In this document: piece after piece, positions 11,479-24,302 of the stretch
Position numbering within the stretch: position 1 is the first letter of the stretch
Layout: each line of letters starts with the position of its first letter
Notes under the pieces: model-generated
Told to the model about the DNA's origin: nothing
The model's input: the letters and a program-made list of their open reading frames with translations, nothing else
The model's database searches: none
NCBI RefSeq assembly: GCF_001039355.2
Contig: NW_019773903.1
Location: 572,123-636,122, forward strand
Origin: Lingula anatina
Lineage: Eukaryota; Brachiopoda; Lingulata; Lingulida; Lingulidae
Length of the DNA stretch: 64,000 nt
Direction of reading: 5' to 3'
Translations under genes and position numbers: made by a program

Positions 11479-12130
11479 GCGGTTAAGTTCAAATTATATC
11501 CAGAATTGTGCAAAAGTTGATAAAAGCATGAAACTTTCCACGATGAATGACCCTTAGGTGTTTGTCAATTTTGGATCGGGGGGCAACTCCAAAATTCACA
11601 AGTACCCGGATGAGACGCTTTCTTAAATATGCTGACTCAGCATTTTATGTACATTCAGATTTCATCAAAACGAGCACTAACAGTACGAATTATGATATGA
11701 TAAATAGATTTTAAAAAACGTACGCTCACTGTGCACATCTATGAGAGCAATGATGACGTCACGATGACGTCACTGGGTGATATTGCACAATTTAGAATGA
11801 CAAATATCCACTTTCTCCTTCAGGAACAATAGTTGAACTCTGAAATGTTTTTTCCGTAATTTTTTATTACAGAAATGCATCCTTTAGGGTTAGAAAGGTA
11901 AAAATAGCTTGATTGCAACTTCAGAGACATTGAGCATTTTCAATATGGCCGTCAATTTTTGAGGAAAAACAGAAAAACAACCAGAAGTCGACGGATGTAC
12001 TTTATTTGTGGCTGTTGTGAATGTGTTTCATGTCGGAAGAACACAGTAGGGCACAAGACTACATCCTAGCACGTCGTTATTACTGATAAAAAAGAACAAA
12101 ACGGCCGCCAAAACAGAGGGTANAAAAATT
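11479..12130. other. Spacer between duplicate blocks
   Basis: This spacer is present once and resembles a dispersed element (GCATGAAACTTTCCACGATG, and later the CRE-like words). It ends at a single N (12123) just before copy 2 starts, which marks a contig join or low-quality base. Confidence 0.5.
11754..11772. promoter_or_regulatory. Two perfect CRE palindromes
   Basis: TGACGTCA occurs at 11754-11761 and again at 11765-11772, 11 bp apart, about one helical turn. TGACGTCA is the consensus CREB/ATF site. Function here is unproven, and the context looks repeat-derived. Confidence 0.4.
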
Positions 12131-13337
12131 TTTGTCCCAGTTTATCCCAGGACAATTCCTTAAGTACCATTTTTTTGGCAAAATCATACACCGGGCACCT
12201 TTAACAAGAGCATTCCAGGCCTTGTCTTAACAGACTAATAACATGAAATACCAATATTGGAAGCTCACTGAAGCATTTACATGGGGTTATTAAAACATTG
12301 CAATCATATACCGTAACAATGACAGCTATGAATTCTGGCAGTTTGATCGTAATTTGTCTCGTCTCTTCCTTGTTTTGTGCCTTTTCCAAATGCGTATAAT
12401 GTTTTAGCCAATTATGAGATGTTAGGAGATATAGGTTTTGTGCAGTTAGAATTTGTTTTGTCTGATATGATGATGATGTCTCTCTCATTAGTATTTGTAA
12501 GCCAGTTAACTGAGAATTGACAGGATGATAATTATACTAGTGGCTTACATGCTGTAGGGAACTTAATTGGGGGGGGGGGGGGGGGTCCGGGGGGTTCGAA
12601 AGAACCACCCCTTTTGTTAGGGAAAGGTCCATTTTGGGTAAATTTTTATCTAGGTACACATCAGTTTCATTGTAAAAGGTCCACTTTTTCAGAAAAAGAA
12701 CCCCCCTTTTGAATTTGCTGGCTACAGGCCTGTACAGATATAAGTTATTTCCAGCTGCCAGGCCAGTGATTCCAGTGACTAATGCCCCATTCTCACTATC
12801 ATCTGAAAAATCCAGATATTTCAAAATCGAAGATCTAGTAGTAGGTAAAAAAAAAATTGATTCGCTTCCCTGTACACACGCAACAAGATGAAGTCAAATC
12901 CCATGCTGAAAATCCAGATGCAGTCTCCTGTTTGAACCGTGGCACATGGGCCGCACAGGAAAACCCAGTTCATACAAAAATATGGCACCATTTACTGTTC
13001 TATTCGCCCTCTGCTTTTTTGCGATCTTTTTTATTTGTCACATCAAGTGCTACTCAAAAGACATTCTAGCATTCAGTTTTTGAAAAGTTTTATTATTATA
13101 TTGTTTTATTATTCTCTGTTTGAATCCTTGATTTGATCAACATTTAAAAATTTTTTTTTTTTATCATGTCATATGCCCAAGTCATGAATGTTAAGAAAGC
13201 TGGCACAATTGGTATCATCAGGAAAGTAAACGATTGGATAATTTCCTGCTGAAAGAGCTTAAAGCCAATGAGAGTCCCAGACGGGACATTACTGTTAGAT
13301 GCCACTGAGGTATATTATGTGGTTTCCATTTGGCCTG

Positions 13338-13383
<46 letters not shown>

Positions 13384-15465
13384 TCAACCCAGCCAGGAAT
13401 ATTGGGCTTTTAAAGTTTGTGTGAATGTGTGTGTGCTTTTGTTGTGTTTTTGTGTGTGTTTGACTGTAAGTATGCATGTGTTTGTGTGTATGCATTCGTA
13501 CATTCACGTTTGCATGCACATCCGTATGAATGTACATGTACATTTAATATCTTGTATTTCTGAGCACTTTTTATATTGTAAGCAAACTTTATTTTATAGA
13601 CTGGGCAGCATTATTTGTAGAAAAGTGACTCATTCACCATGAGCTTTATATTTAATGCTGCTTAAGTGGTTCAGTAAAATATCCTGAATATGATGTAAGT
13701 TAGGACTGTATAAAGAGTTTTGCTACTCCACTTAAAACATGGAATTTTTAACTTCTCAATCTGAAATTTCTTGGATTTTTTAAAAATAATTCATTCCTGT
13801 AATGATTATCAATTGTTATTGCACTCAACATGAGTTCATCTTTTGTGCATTTGTTGTAAACAGCAGATGTATATCAAGGGAATTAATGAAAATTGATAGT
13901 TTCCGATGCATGAAAGTAATGCTCTAGAGAGTGTGTTGAGTTAACAATACTTATTATATTTCTTATTGGCCTTGATAAAAAACAGGTTAAGGTTATGCTT
14001 AGAATAATAACTTGTAAGCATGCAAGTACAAAATTGGACAAGATTGTTTTTTTGGACAAGATTGAGTTTTCTCTATTATTTGTGATTGAGTGACTTCTGT
14101 GAGATCTTGTATTTCTGTTTCATATGAATATGCTGTAGAATGCATGAAACTGTCTATTGGGGTGTTAATTAGGAAATAATTTATATTTGATTTCCATAAG
14201 TAACTTCATCACTTGTAAAATTCAAGAACAACATTTTCTGATTTCCTTTGTATTTGTGTACAAAAAATCCTGAGATTGAATTTTATTTTATTTGAAAGAA
14301 TTCAAAAGAGATGTATGCAATATTTGTCCCATGCTGCCTAAGGCCTTGCTGAAATAATTTCATCAATTCTGTGGACAGGATTGTAAGCAAGTGGCCTTTA
14401 TTTGCTAATATCCTCAGTAAAATGCTTTTTCTCCTTGTCAAACTATACCTGATAGTTCAACATTTCCCAATGCAGTCATTTTCCAGTGGCGGTGAAAGGA
14501 AAGAAAACGGGATATAAGACAAACCAGAATCAAATCTAGATAATATGCTAGTTAAAAGGGCCATTCCTGTATTATTCAGACAATAGTTTGATTGACTTAG
14601 AATGGAATCGAAATCCAGACAGACGTGAAGACCCATGCATTAAAAATTTCCCCAGATGCTACGGGAAGGCCTCCTGTGAATTCCGCCATCTGGAAACTTA
14701 ACACACATTTACTGGTTTAATGAGTAAAAAAATTAAGTGGATCTGTCTTTTTGACTGAAGGTGTGTTCAGACATGAGCTGTTTTGGATCGAAATAGGGTC
14801 CAGTTCAGAGATATCCCAGTGTCTAGCTGTTCTAGCTGTTGTGATGGTGAAAGTAAAGCATGCATGATATCGATGCTCTTCAGATCCTGTCTTAACTGAC
14901 CAAAAAAGCACCTGATGAGGCCCCGGAAAAAATAAGAAAATAATTAGATTCTGATCTAGCAGAAAATCATATCCACTTCAGTGATCTTGGATAATGACTT
15001 TTTTAATCATAATATTTTGTTTTTTGTGTGTGTTTGTTTTACTAGCTAGATTACAAAGAAAGTATTTCCAATATGCTGTAGATAATTTGATAGTTTGTAA
15101 AGTTGAAAGAGATATGCAATAAGATAATATTGTTGAAGTATTTGCTTTGATTTTCGAGACAAATTTATTAGATGAAATGTTTTAATGTGTATACATTTGA
15201 CTGTCCTACATGTATGAAAAATGTGTTATTTTATATTGTGGTATGTCATGCATTACATTGTGTTATGTAGAAATGTTATGTTTTGTGTTATTTTCTGTTA
15301 TATTGGGAATGTGCATATTATGTTGTGATGTGTTGTGTTATATTGTATTATGTTTTATTCTGGTGTGTTATATTGTGTTGTGTTATATTGTCATTGTTTC
15401 ATGTTGTGTTATGTTGTACTAATTCTTATGTTGTGTTGTGTTATATTGTGTTGTGTAAATTGTGT
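12131..15465. repeat. 3.3 kb direct duplication, copy 2
   Basis: This is the homologue of 8255-11470, offset 3876 at the left edge. It differs by a family B MITE at 12569-12732, a longer (TG)n tract (13340-13382) followed by GTCAACCCAGCCAGGAATATTG absent from copy 1, and scattered SNPs. Divergence is too high for a simple assembly echo but could be two haplotypes placed in tandem. Confidence 0.9.
12569..12732 (-). mobile_element. Family B MITE inside duplication copy 2
   Basis: The sequence runs from a G run and TTCGAAAGAACC through GAAAAAGTGGAC-type core (reverse orientation) to GGCTACAGGCCTG. It is followed by TACAG, the same 5 bp word found at the homologous site in copy 1 (near 8796). 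The left end is truncated or replaced by the G run, and about 100 bp of flanking sequence is missing relative to copy 1. Confidence 0.7.
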
Positions 15466-15700
15466 TATATTGAGTTAATTATGTTATATTGTGTTATATT
15501 ATGTTGTCATTGTGTCATGTATTGTGTTATCTTATATTAAATTGTGTTGTGTTGTGTTAATTGTGTTGTATTGTGTTGTGTTGTATTAAATTGTGTTGTG
15601 TCGTGTTAATTGTGTTATATTGTGTTGTGTTGTGTTAAATGTGTTATATTGTGTTGCGCTGTGATGCATTGTGTCATGTTAATGTGTTATGTGTACTATG
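15210..15700 (+). repeat. GTGTTATATT minisatellite, copy 2
   Basis: An expanded array of TTGTGTTGTGTTATATTG variants, about twice the length of the copy 1 array. It continues past the end of the homologous block, so the expansion is specific to this copy. Confidence 0.85.
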
Positions 15701-15857
15701 CTGTAATGTTCTTTAATGAGCAACCATGAACACCTCTTTGACTTTTATAAATGCAAACTGCCTTAACAGACTGCTGAATAAGAAATGAACTAGTAAATAA
15801 AAACATAAACTGAAACTCTCTTTTTTTATAAAACCAGTCTGCATTTTGAGATTGTAG

Positions 15858-16100
15858 AGTTAGAAAAGAATAAACTAGTAGACAAAAACAAAAGAAAAAA
15901 AACTCAAAACAGAGTCCCTGAGGGAAGGTTTCCAAAGTGGATCAATAAGAACCAGGAAAGTGTGATTTCAGTGGTAATGAGAGGTGCTAATGTTAGGGTT
16001 GGTAGCAGAATTAACGATTGTGGTGCCAGAAATCGATGTCTCCCGTGCCTAATTCTGTCTCTAATTGGTGCAAGTGCCCACACCATCTTAGTACCCCTTT
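15858..16100 (+). other. Unassigned open frame, both strands open
   Basis: About 80 codons are open on + with no convincing start, and 60 codons with an ATG are open on - (16086 to 15904). Base composition is more GC-rich than the neighbours. No splice sites, no homology I recognise. It could be a fragment of a mobile element or chance. Confidence 0.2.
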
Positions 16101-16454
16101 GATGTTACACTTCGAAAAATATTTTGTCTCTTATCATTGCGGGAAAATGGATTTTAAATTGAATTAGATTAAAAGAAATAGCGAAAAAAAGGAATGTTAT
16201 ATGAATTGAATGTCTTATGTTCTCATTAATTAGATTTTTAAAATAATAGCGAGAAAAGAAATGCTAAATTAATTGAATGTCTTTTATTCTCATCAAAGTC
16301 CAAGGTACTATTTTGTTCCTTTGAAAATTCCCTTTTCTTACTTATTTATTTATTTATTTACTTACTTATGGTGGGGGTTATGCAGTTGAAAATGTATTTC
16401 CACATGGCAATAGTCATTGAAGGTATTATCAAGAGACCCCGCATATCTGAACCT

Positions 16455-16700
16455 GTTTGTCCTTTATCTGATTGTGAAAATTGGTCCAATTTCTGTCCTA
16501 AATTAATTCTTATCTAAACATTTCTTGACTAAGACTAGTTTTTCTGTCCAAAGTTATTCTTGTCTGAACATTTCTTGATTATGACTAGACTTTTTTTTTT
16601 CTCTCTGTCTGAAGTAATTCTTTTCTGATCAATTTGGGATTGTGTCAAGTTTTTCAGTCTATATTTATTTTTGTCTGAACTTTATTCGACTGTGATTAAG
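16455..16700 (+). repeat. Degenerate ~70 bp tandem repeat
   Basis: Four decayed units built on TTATTCTTGTCTGAACATTTCTTG and GACTAGTTTTTCTGTC. Confidence 0.6.
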
Positions 16701-17132
16701 GTCCGTCATTGGGTCATTTATCTTTTGGAGGACACGGATGAATGGTTTTGATTTTGAATTATCGGTTATTTTCCTTGTAAACACATTACTAGCAAATGTG
16801 TTTTTCTGTTCAGTTTACAAATGAGAAGAGTTTTGACATTACAATCAATTGAGTAGAATGAAGTGTTTACACGAAAAATGTATTCCTCCTCCACAAAACA
16901 ATTCAATACATTTTCACAGACAAAAAGTGAGTCAGTTTCTCTGATGGTTTATTGCAAGCAAATTAACATTATCACAGCATCAATAGTTGAGACAGACTGG
17001 CCAAAAGAAGAAGTTATATAAATTTTATTTGAGTTTATTTCATAAAAATGATTTATCATTTATGAATTCGGTTTAGCATATGGTGACATTTTATAAACTA
17101 CAGAAAATAACTGACCATTGTGCTGCAGCATA

Positions 17133-17371
17133 CACCCCATTTCCATAGATTTTTAGATCGATCTATCTCTGTGGGGAGTCTCACTAGATTACTAGCTGTC
17201 AGCTTGGCCGGCTTAAGCGTCTGTCCCGCCTACTAAAAGTTGTAAGGGGGTAATTAACTATGGTGCCCGCTCGGCTGACTGCAATTTAGCGTGAACCCCC
17301 AGGGAGTTAGGTCGATCTAAATCTTAATCTTTAGATCGATCTAAATCTCTGGGAAAGCACCCATATACAGT
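17133..17371 (+). mobile_element. Family A palindromic MITE
   Basis: Runs from ACCCCATTTCCATAG to CTCTGGGAAAGCACCC. The right arm has an extra tandem AGATCGATCTAAATCT. The core GGGGGTAATTAACTATGG is retained. Target duplication is eroded. Confidence 0.7.
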
Positions 17372-18302
17372 AGTCCAAACATACATGTGGTCCAAGGGTT
17401 TTCCCAGAGAGCTGGCCAGGGCTCTGTAACTCGAAAGCATTGCGAATTATGATAGCGGTATCACTTTTCATTTTGAGGCTATTATATGGAGCGAGTAAAT
17501 GCAGATCGAGTTATGGAATAGAGACGCTTGCGCTCAGTCGCAATTTGCAATGCTTTCCAGTTACGGAGCCCAGCTGTCATTTGGATGATGAATATTTCCA
17601 AAGATGGCTGGACCTCTTCTGAAATTTTTAGGTTGGTTTGTTGGACTTGATCGGGTTGGACTCCATGTAAATTAATGACCTCATGACAGATTCACATTTT
17701 GGACTCCCTGTACCCCAAATCCTAGGGGAAACCCCCTGATGCGGTCATTATTAAAGCAATAATAACTCTTCGTTTTGGCCAAAAAATGAATTTTCCTGGA
17801 GTAAACAACAATTTTCCCATACTTACCAATGGTTAATGAATCCATTTTTACATTCAAAGTTAGTCCCTGGTTTTTTTCTAAAAAGTTTGGTTTTTTGTTA
17901 AAATCTCTTAAGAGATTTTAACAGAGTATAGACATCAATGGAGGTCACGTGGTCTAAAGACAAGTTCAAATATCAGAATAAAAGCTATAACTGCTGTTTT
18001 TGTGGTAAAACAGAATATATTATATTTCTATGAGTTATTCACAAGGTTTTTATTGTGAAATATAGGTCTCATACAAAGAGTTATTATGCCTTTAATTTCC
18101 CGTCTGTTCTCCTGGTCAGTGCCTGGTCACTAGCTATCAAGGCATGTGTCTGATCTGGGCAGGACTAATGTTTACATGGACACAAAATGACCTCAGTTGA
18201 CATTAGGGGATACTTCTGGGTCAGCATTAGCGTGCATGCACTGTGTTTTTGGGGCTGCTGGTTTTGAATGGTGAGGTATAGCTTTTACTCATGGTAAACT
18301 TA

Positions 18303-18572
18303 AAGATTGAGAGAAAGAGAGGGTGTGAGAGAGAGAGAGTGTCAGTGAGCACACAAAGAGAGAGAGAGAGAGAGAGAGAGAGCTAGAGCAAGAGAGAGAG
18401 AGAGAGAAAGAGTCAGTGAGCACACAGAAAGAGAGGAGAGAGAGAGAGCAAGAGAGAGAGAGTGTGTCAGTGAGCATGCACACACACATGCACATATACA
18501 CACAGAGAAAGAGAGAGAGATGATTTGAGGGAGAGGGGGAGTCAGTGAGCTAGAGAGAGAAAGAGAGAAAGG
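18303..18572 (+). repeat. GA-rich array with GTCAGTGAGC spacers
   Basis: Blocks of GAGAGA are separated by GTCAGTGAGC (near 18340, 18412, 18468 and 18541), giving a higher-order repeat of roughly 55-75 bp. Confidence 0.85.
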
Positions 18573-19003
18573 ATGTGGGTAAACTAAGTAGTCACTGTGA
18601 ACCTTGACATGGTTGTAAATTTCAAATGTTCAAGTACTGCTGATAAGATTTGATATGGGAGAAATTATGAGGCCCATTATGATATGGCTATCTAGCCAGG
18701 TAACAGTTACTGAACCTTAGGTTAACATGATTAAACTGTCGCTTGTCTTAAAATGTTATTGGATGTGCAGTTTTTATTCAACAGAAGCATTTAAATTTTT
18801 ATCATTAAATTTAAGTATGAGACACATGTCTTATCAGTTTTATTTACTGGCGTGAGTTTGAGTTTTAAAATATGATAAGGGGAGGAAGGGGGTTAAGGCT
18901 AGCACACATTTAATAGTTACCGTGGGTTAAGAGGCATGAGCAGCTGTTTTGCGCACTTCTCTAATTAAGATATACAAGGCTAAATTTAATACTTTCCCTT
19001 GAA

Positions 19004-19043
<40 letters not shown>

Positions 19044-19099
19044 TTTGTGATATGTATAAAGTTGAAGACTTTAATAAAATGTTTCTAATCTGCCTACTG

Positions 19100-19272
19100 T
19101 AGGCCCCTTAGCCAGGGGGGGGGGGTTCGGGGGGTTCGAAAGAACCGCCCCTTATGCTGGGAAAAGGTCCACTCTGGGTAAAATTTGATCTGTGTACATG
19201 AAGTTTTTATGGAAAAAGGTCCACTTTTTCAGAAAAAGAACCCCCCTTTTGACATCGCTGGCTACGGGCCTG
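19100..19272 (-). mobile_element. Family B MITE with perfect 5 bp duplication
   Basis: It begins TAGGCCCCTTAGCCAGG and ends CTGGCTACGGGCCTG. TACTG flanks it at 19095-19099 and 19273-19277. The interior contains TTCGAAAGAACC and CCACTTTTTCAGAAAAAG. The ends and 5 bp duplication fit a hAT-like element, but no transposase is present. Confidence 0.8.
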
Positions 19273-19712
19273 TACTGTTACCTGCGTAAGTATTAAAGAT
19301 TTCACTCATAGACTGCCTTTTTCTGCACAATTTGTGCAAAAGGTGTGGTATTTTTTTAATCAAGCTCCACCTGACATGTGCTGTTCTCCCTGTTAGCGCA
19401 GCAGAACAACCAGTTCACTTGTAATGTGAATATTTTAGTACTTACCACACACCATATTTTATCACGCCATGCTTGATGTGGCAGACATTACATAACTTAC
19501 TGCTTAATCAGTAAGGAACAGATGTGTTCCTTGTGCGGAATTAGAATTTTCAGTTTTTCAGGTTTAAAACTCTCTGACGATTTCTCGTTGGTGTCAGCAT
19601 TTTAAAATTAAATTAATCGTTAAAAAATATCATAATTTTTTGTTTTATTGCAAGTATTGATCTTTGTCAAAACGTGAGATGTGATTGGACTATTTTTGCA
19701 AGAACTACATAT

Positions 19713-19764
<52 letters not shown>
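19713..19764. repeat. (CA)n microsatellite
   Basis: About 26 CA units. Confidence 0.95.
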
Positions 19765-19768
<4 letters not shown>

Positions 19769-21449
19769 AATCACTTCATTGATGATCTGTAGAGGGGTAT
19801 AAATATAAAGTCCAAATATTGAATGTTTCACAGCCAGACTGTGTCAATATTTGGACAATATTTAAACTACCATGTGTCTGGTATATATATATCATAGTAC
19901 TACAAAGTTTCTCACTGTGATATTTACTGGAGCTGTTAATATATGCTGTTATCATATTAATATGTTCATTTAAGTTACTTTTGTTATTTGACATGCTTTA
20001 AATCTGGCTTTTTTGATGATGCAATAGGACTATTTATTCGAAAGAATAGTGGTTCAGAAAAGTCGAAATCAGATTTTAGGTTATTTGCCAGCAAAATATT
20101 TATAAAAATGTACACCTTTTTCATTGGCATACATTCTCTGCACACAAGTTAACTGAAAAATTGTGCAGAGTTCAGAATGTACAGAATTCACTGCTGTGAC
20201 AAATTTTCTTTTATAGATTTATTTTTGCTTAATTATAAATTATCCTCTCCATAAAAAGTTATAAAGATAAAGATGGCTTTTTTACAGTGGTCACATTTAC
20301 ATGAATCAGCTTACACTTGTAGTTTTATATCAGTGTCAGGAGTTTATTGCTAACATATAAAAGGCTTAGCTTACAAGTAAAATGAACAGGGTAACCTTGA
20401 AACTGTGACTTTCATTGATTAAAATACATGTTGAATGCTGCTACAGTCACTGAATTAGGTTGCAAATAAGAATCTGATAGTAGCAAAAATACTGTCTACT
20501 TTGTCATAGTGACAGACTTTTTACATGACAATTTTTCCTCAGTGTTTGTCAACAAGTACTAATGGGTATAGAAAGCATAATCATTCTTCTCAGCATGCAG
20601 ACAGTGTGAGGCAAAAGACCTAGTACCTATCTGTTAAATACTACAAAACTAGTAGAGAGACTTGAAAGATTTTATCGCATGCTCTCCAACACTGTGTCCT
20701 GCACACTCGAGAGTGTGCTGCACACATGCGGCACATGTGCAGCACATTTTGCAAAGGGCCTATCTGTTAGTACTACAAAACTAGAGAGAGACTTGGAAGA
20801 AAGCTACACTCTTATTTTCAGTCTAGCAGATTTTTAAAGAAATCTTTCTGACAGAAGACAATTTGGAAAAGTAAAAAAAAAAAAAAAAAAATTATAAGAT
20901 AGTCAATTGAAGTAACTTTTCTACTACTTATTGCTGAAACAGTGATTTGGCTAAAGTTTTTTTTTTTTTTTTTTTTGTCTATTTCACAATAACTTGATTT
21001 GGTAGACTTGCCCAGATTTTGATGCCTTTGGACATTTATCAATTTGATGAGTTTACGTCAGAATTGCGTTAGTTTCAAGCTGAATTTGCATTACCCTTGA
21101 GGAACTGTGTAGGCTTCCATACACATGATGTCACTTGACGCAAGTTGCGATAGAAGTCCTCCAGTCATATCTTTGAATACACAATAAATTGATAAAAAAG
21201 TGAAAGTATTATTTTCATTTATGTAATTATCCAAAGTATCTTAACATCTTTAAAACTTGCCTTGCCATAAGCCTTGAAAAATTCTACATTTTTTAGACCT
21301 TTATAATATATTTACTCTTTTTCAAAAGCACAAGCCATTTTTTTATCAATAAAACAGGCACAATATATCATCAAAGTGGACATATATCTAGGGTCAAGCT
21401 AAACCATAATATATCAGTATTAAATTGAAGACTGCACTCAGATTCACAC
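19765..21449. other. Non-coding, presumed intron
   Basis: Homopolymer A (20873-20890) and T (20957-20976) runs and an AT-rich background. No exon candidate was found. Confidence 0.4.
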
Positions 21450-21850
21450 CTCACACAAGCAGGGTTGGTCTAACTTTGCACAGGATTTTCATGAAACTGC
21501 AGTCAGTTGAATCAGCTCAATTTTCTGACATGCCTGTTCGAGCATCTAGGGGGTATTTAACTACTTTGAGTGTGTGCTGCTTAGACTGATTGAACTGGTT
21601 GCACTTAATAATAATAATAATAATAATAATAATTTATTGAGCACTAAAATGTTTCAGTACATTTTGCAGGCTCTCTAAATTACTTGTGTTATACATACAT
21701 GTAATATATATCTAGACCTATTATCCCACTTATGTGATATCAGGCTTTCAAACACAAATGTAATTATATGTTTTTAAGCAAAAATTCCCAGCAGAGTTGA
21801 ACCGACCCAGCTAATACAATGTACGTGTGAATCTGAATGTGCCCTTGGAC
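21450..21850. mobile_element. Old family A MITE split by an insertion
   Basis: The left half (GGTCTAACTTTGCACAGG to TGGTTGCACTTAA) and right half (CCCAGCAGAGTTGAACCGACCC onwards) match family A arms. They are separated by about 175 bp beginning with an (AAT)n tract and TTTATTGAGCACTAAAATG, which looks like a later insertion. Confidence 0.4.
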
Positions 21851-22787
21851 CCGGAGATAACAGCCTTAAAGAGTCTAGAGTCCTTTTGTAAATCAGGTGC
21901 CTGAAAACAGGTTGTATTTTACACTGACGGTTCTTGTCCCCAAACAAAGTTCACTGTGCCACATGGACTTTACTCACGCATCACATGCAAACAACTCACA
22001 TATGTTGTTGTGAACATATAAATAATGGCATGTTTACACTGGGTGCTAACTGGAGTGACCTGCTGCGATCCAGGACCGTCACTGTTAAGTTTGAAGACAT
22101 CAATTGGAATGGAGTAGAAAGTTTTATTACAATTAATGATTCAAATGTTTCTGACGCCTTACCTTGTGCAACTCAAGGTCGAAACAGTTAATGCCCATGT
22201 AACAGATTGATTATATTACATCATTCAGATTATATTACTCTCTGGATGGAACAGGTTGCTTTTTTAGATAATGTTGATTGTATTTCATCATGCAGATTAT
22301 GTTAATTTAATGAGTGGATTACAAGGACATAAAATCTGAATAAAGCATGATATTATTAAAATAACTTTTTATGAATGATATAATTAAATTATTTTCAAAC
22401 AAAAACTTTAAAAAGCTGTTAGGCCAGGCTTGTTTCGGTGTGGTGCATTTAACTGATTGCCATATGGTCTAAAGTAGACCTAGTAGAAGATAAGATTTTG
22501 AAACACCAGAGGACTGATATAATGTGATAAGTCACAGTATGTATCAGTATTAGCAGAAAGTTAGTGGACTGAGGGTAAGGTAAGATAGAGCACCAGTAGC
22601 TTGTTTGTTAGGGCACACTGCATTTGTAGGCCAAGATTTTTTGGACCAGGCAACTGATGCGAAAGTTGTTAAGCAATATTTAACTATCTACATGTACCAG
22701 GATTCTGCATATTTTGACTGAATTTGCTGTAGCATAATCTACATATTTTACTAAATGTATCTCTTTTTTTTTTTCTGTAGCCTAGGT

Positions 22788-22956
22788 CAGGCCCGTAGCC
22801 AGCAATTTCAAAAGGGGGGTTCTTTTTCTCAAAAAGTGGACCTTTTCCCATAGAAACTTCATGTACCTAGATCAAATTTTACCCAGAGAGGACCTTTTCC
22901 CAGCAAAAGGGGCGGTTCTTTCGAACCCCCCCGAACCCCCCCTGGCTACGGGCCTG
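22788..22956 (+). mobile_element. Family B MITE, reference-quality copy
   Basis: A 169 bp element with ends CAGGCCCGTAGCCAG and CTGGCTACGGGCCTG (15 bp perfect inverted match), flanked by TAGGT at 22783-22787 and 22957-22961. The interior reads TTTCTCAAAAAGTGGACC and a second GGACCTTTTCCCAGC. Confidence 0.85.
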
Positions 22957-23472
22957 TAGGTGTATACTAGTATATTGTTCAAGGTCATGGTATTGGGGGC
23001 CGGGGGAGGGGGGGGGGGGGGAGGAGGTTCAGGACAGAAAATGGGAACTTTATTTATTAAGATAAGTTCCAGGCAAGCAAGCAGACTTTGCCCCCTAGGT
23101 GACAGCTTATCTCAATCAGTACCTGAATTATGTACATTTTGCAGGTTTTTAAACCCATTTGTTATCATAATTGTCTCCATTCTTCATAATTTGGTAAAAA
23201 TAGAACTTCTGCTGTGTGAGTTGTCTACAATATTTCTATGCTGAGGATGTTGAGACTTTGGGGATTCACATGTGTCGACAGTTCAGACAAAGAGCACTTT
23301 GGACCGGGACTGTAATACAAGTATGCTTGCTTGTTTCCATGGATTGCATAATCAAGGATTTTAATGTCTAGGGTTGAATGTGATCTCATTTGCAGAGTAC
23401 AGGGATACAGAAATACCCCACTGCTCCTGTACCTGTCTATACATTTCCAGGTTGATAAACTTAATTGGTACC

Positions 23473-23629
23473 TCAGACCTGTCGCTGGTGGGGCTCAGAA
23501 GACCTCCCCCTTTTTTTTGCCAGGAAAAGAACCCTGGCAGGTAAAATTTAATCTAAGTATGAAGGTTTCATGGTAAAAGGTTCACTTTTTCGTAAAACAA
23601 AACATTTGAAATTGCTGGCTACGGGCCTG
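23473..23629 (-). mobile_element. Family B MITE, diverged copy
   Basis: Starts CAGACCTGTCGCTGG and ends GGCTACGGGCCTG. The interior keeps GGTAAAAGGTTCACTTTTTC. Target duplication not clear. Confidence 0.65.
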
Positions 23630-24302
23630 CTATAGATCCTTCAGCTAGGATTGGAAAATCCCATTTGAAATCACGTATACCTGGATCAACCTGATTTATA
23701 GAGAAAATACACCAATTTCATGAAGAGAGACTCAGGCAAAACATGTGAAACTCACGTAGTTTGTTGGCACCATTTTGTGAAATTTCCCTTTGAAGTCGGA
23801 ACAGATTACTACAAGTACAAAGATGAATTGGATGTCCCTTGGATGATAATTTAGAAATACTGGAAGATCATTATACCTAATACTGTAGGTAGAGGCCCAT
23901 TAACCAATGAAATCTCGATTTGCAAGATTTATCAAGTTGAGGAAACTAAGAGAGCATTTTTATAACAGCATCTTGATTGAGCTGAAGGATATATGTTTAT
24001 AAAAAGCTCAGGAGACCTCAACGTAAAGCATATAAAGAATCTGTTTTTTATCTAGCATTGTGAAATATAGCAACTTTGAAAATTGCGTAGGGATCTATTA
24101 CAAGGCTATGAACTTTGAATGTTTTTAAAATTAAAAATTGCTTCCAGAAAAGCAGTTATGTATTATATGCTGCTGCTGGGAGGGAAGGGGTGTAATTCCC
24201 TTTGGTGATCTTTACCATGGAATGTCTCTTACTGTAGAAATAGGATTTAATGGCAAAGACTGCATTGCACACGGAGCTTTTTTCCCCTCAGTTTTTAAGT
24301 AG

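Noticed and set aside
11221-11520. 99-codon cysteine/tyrosine-rich ORF
   Set aside because: A translation of the GTGTTATATT minisatellite.
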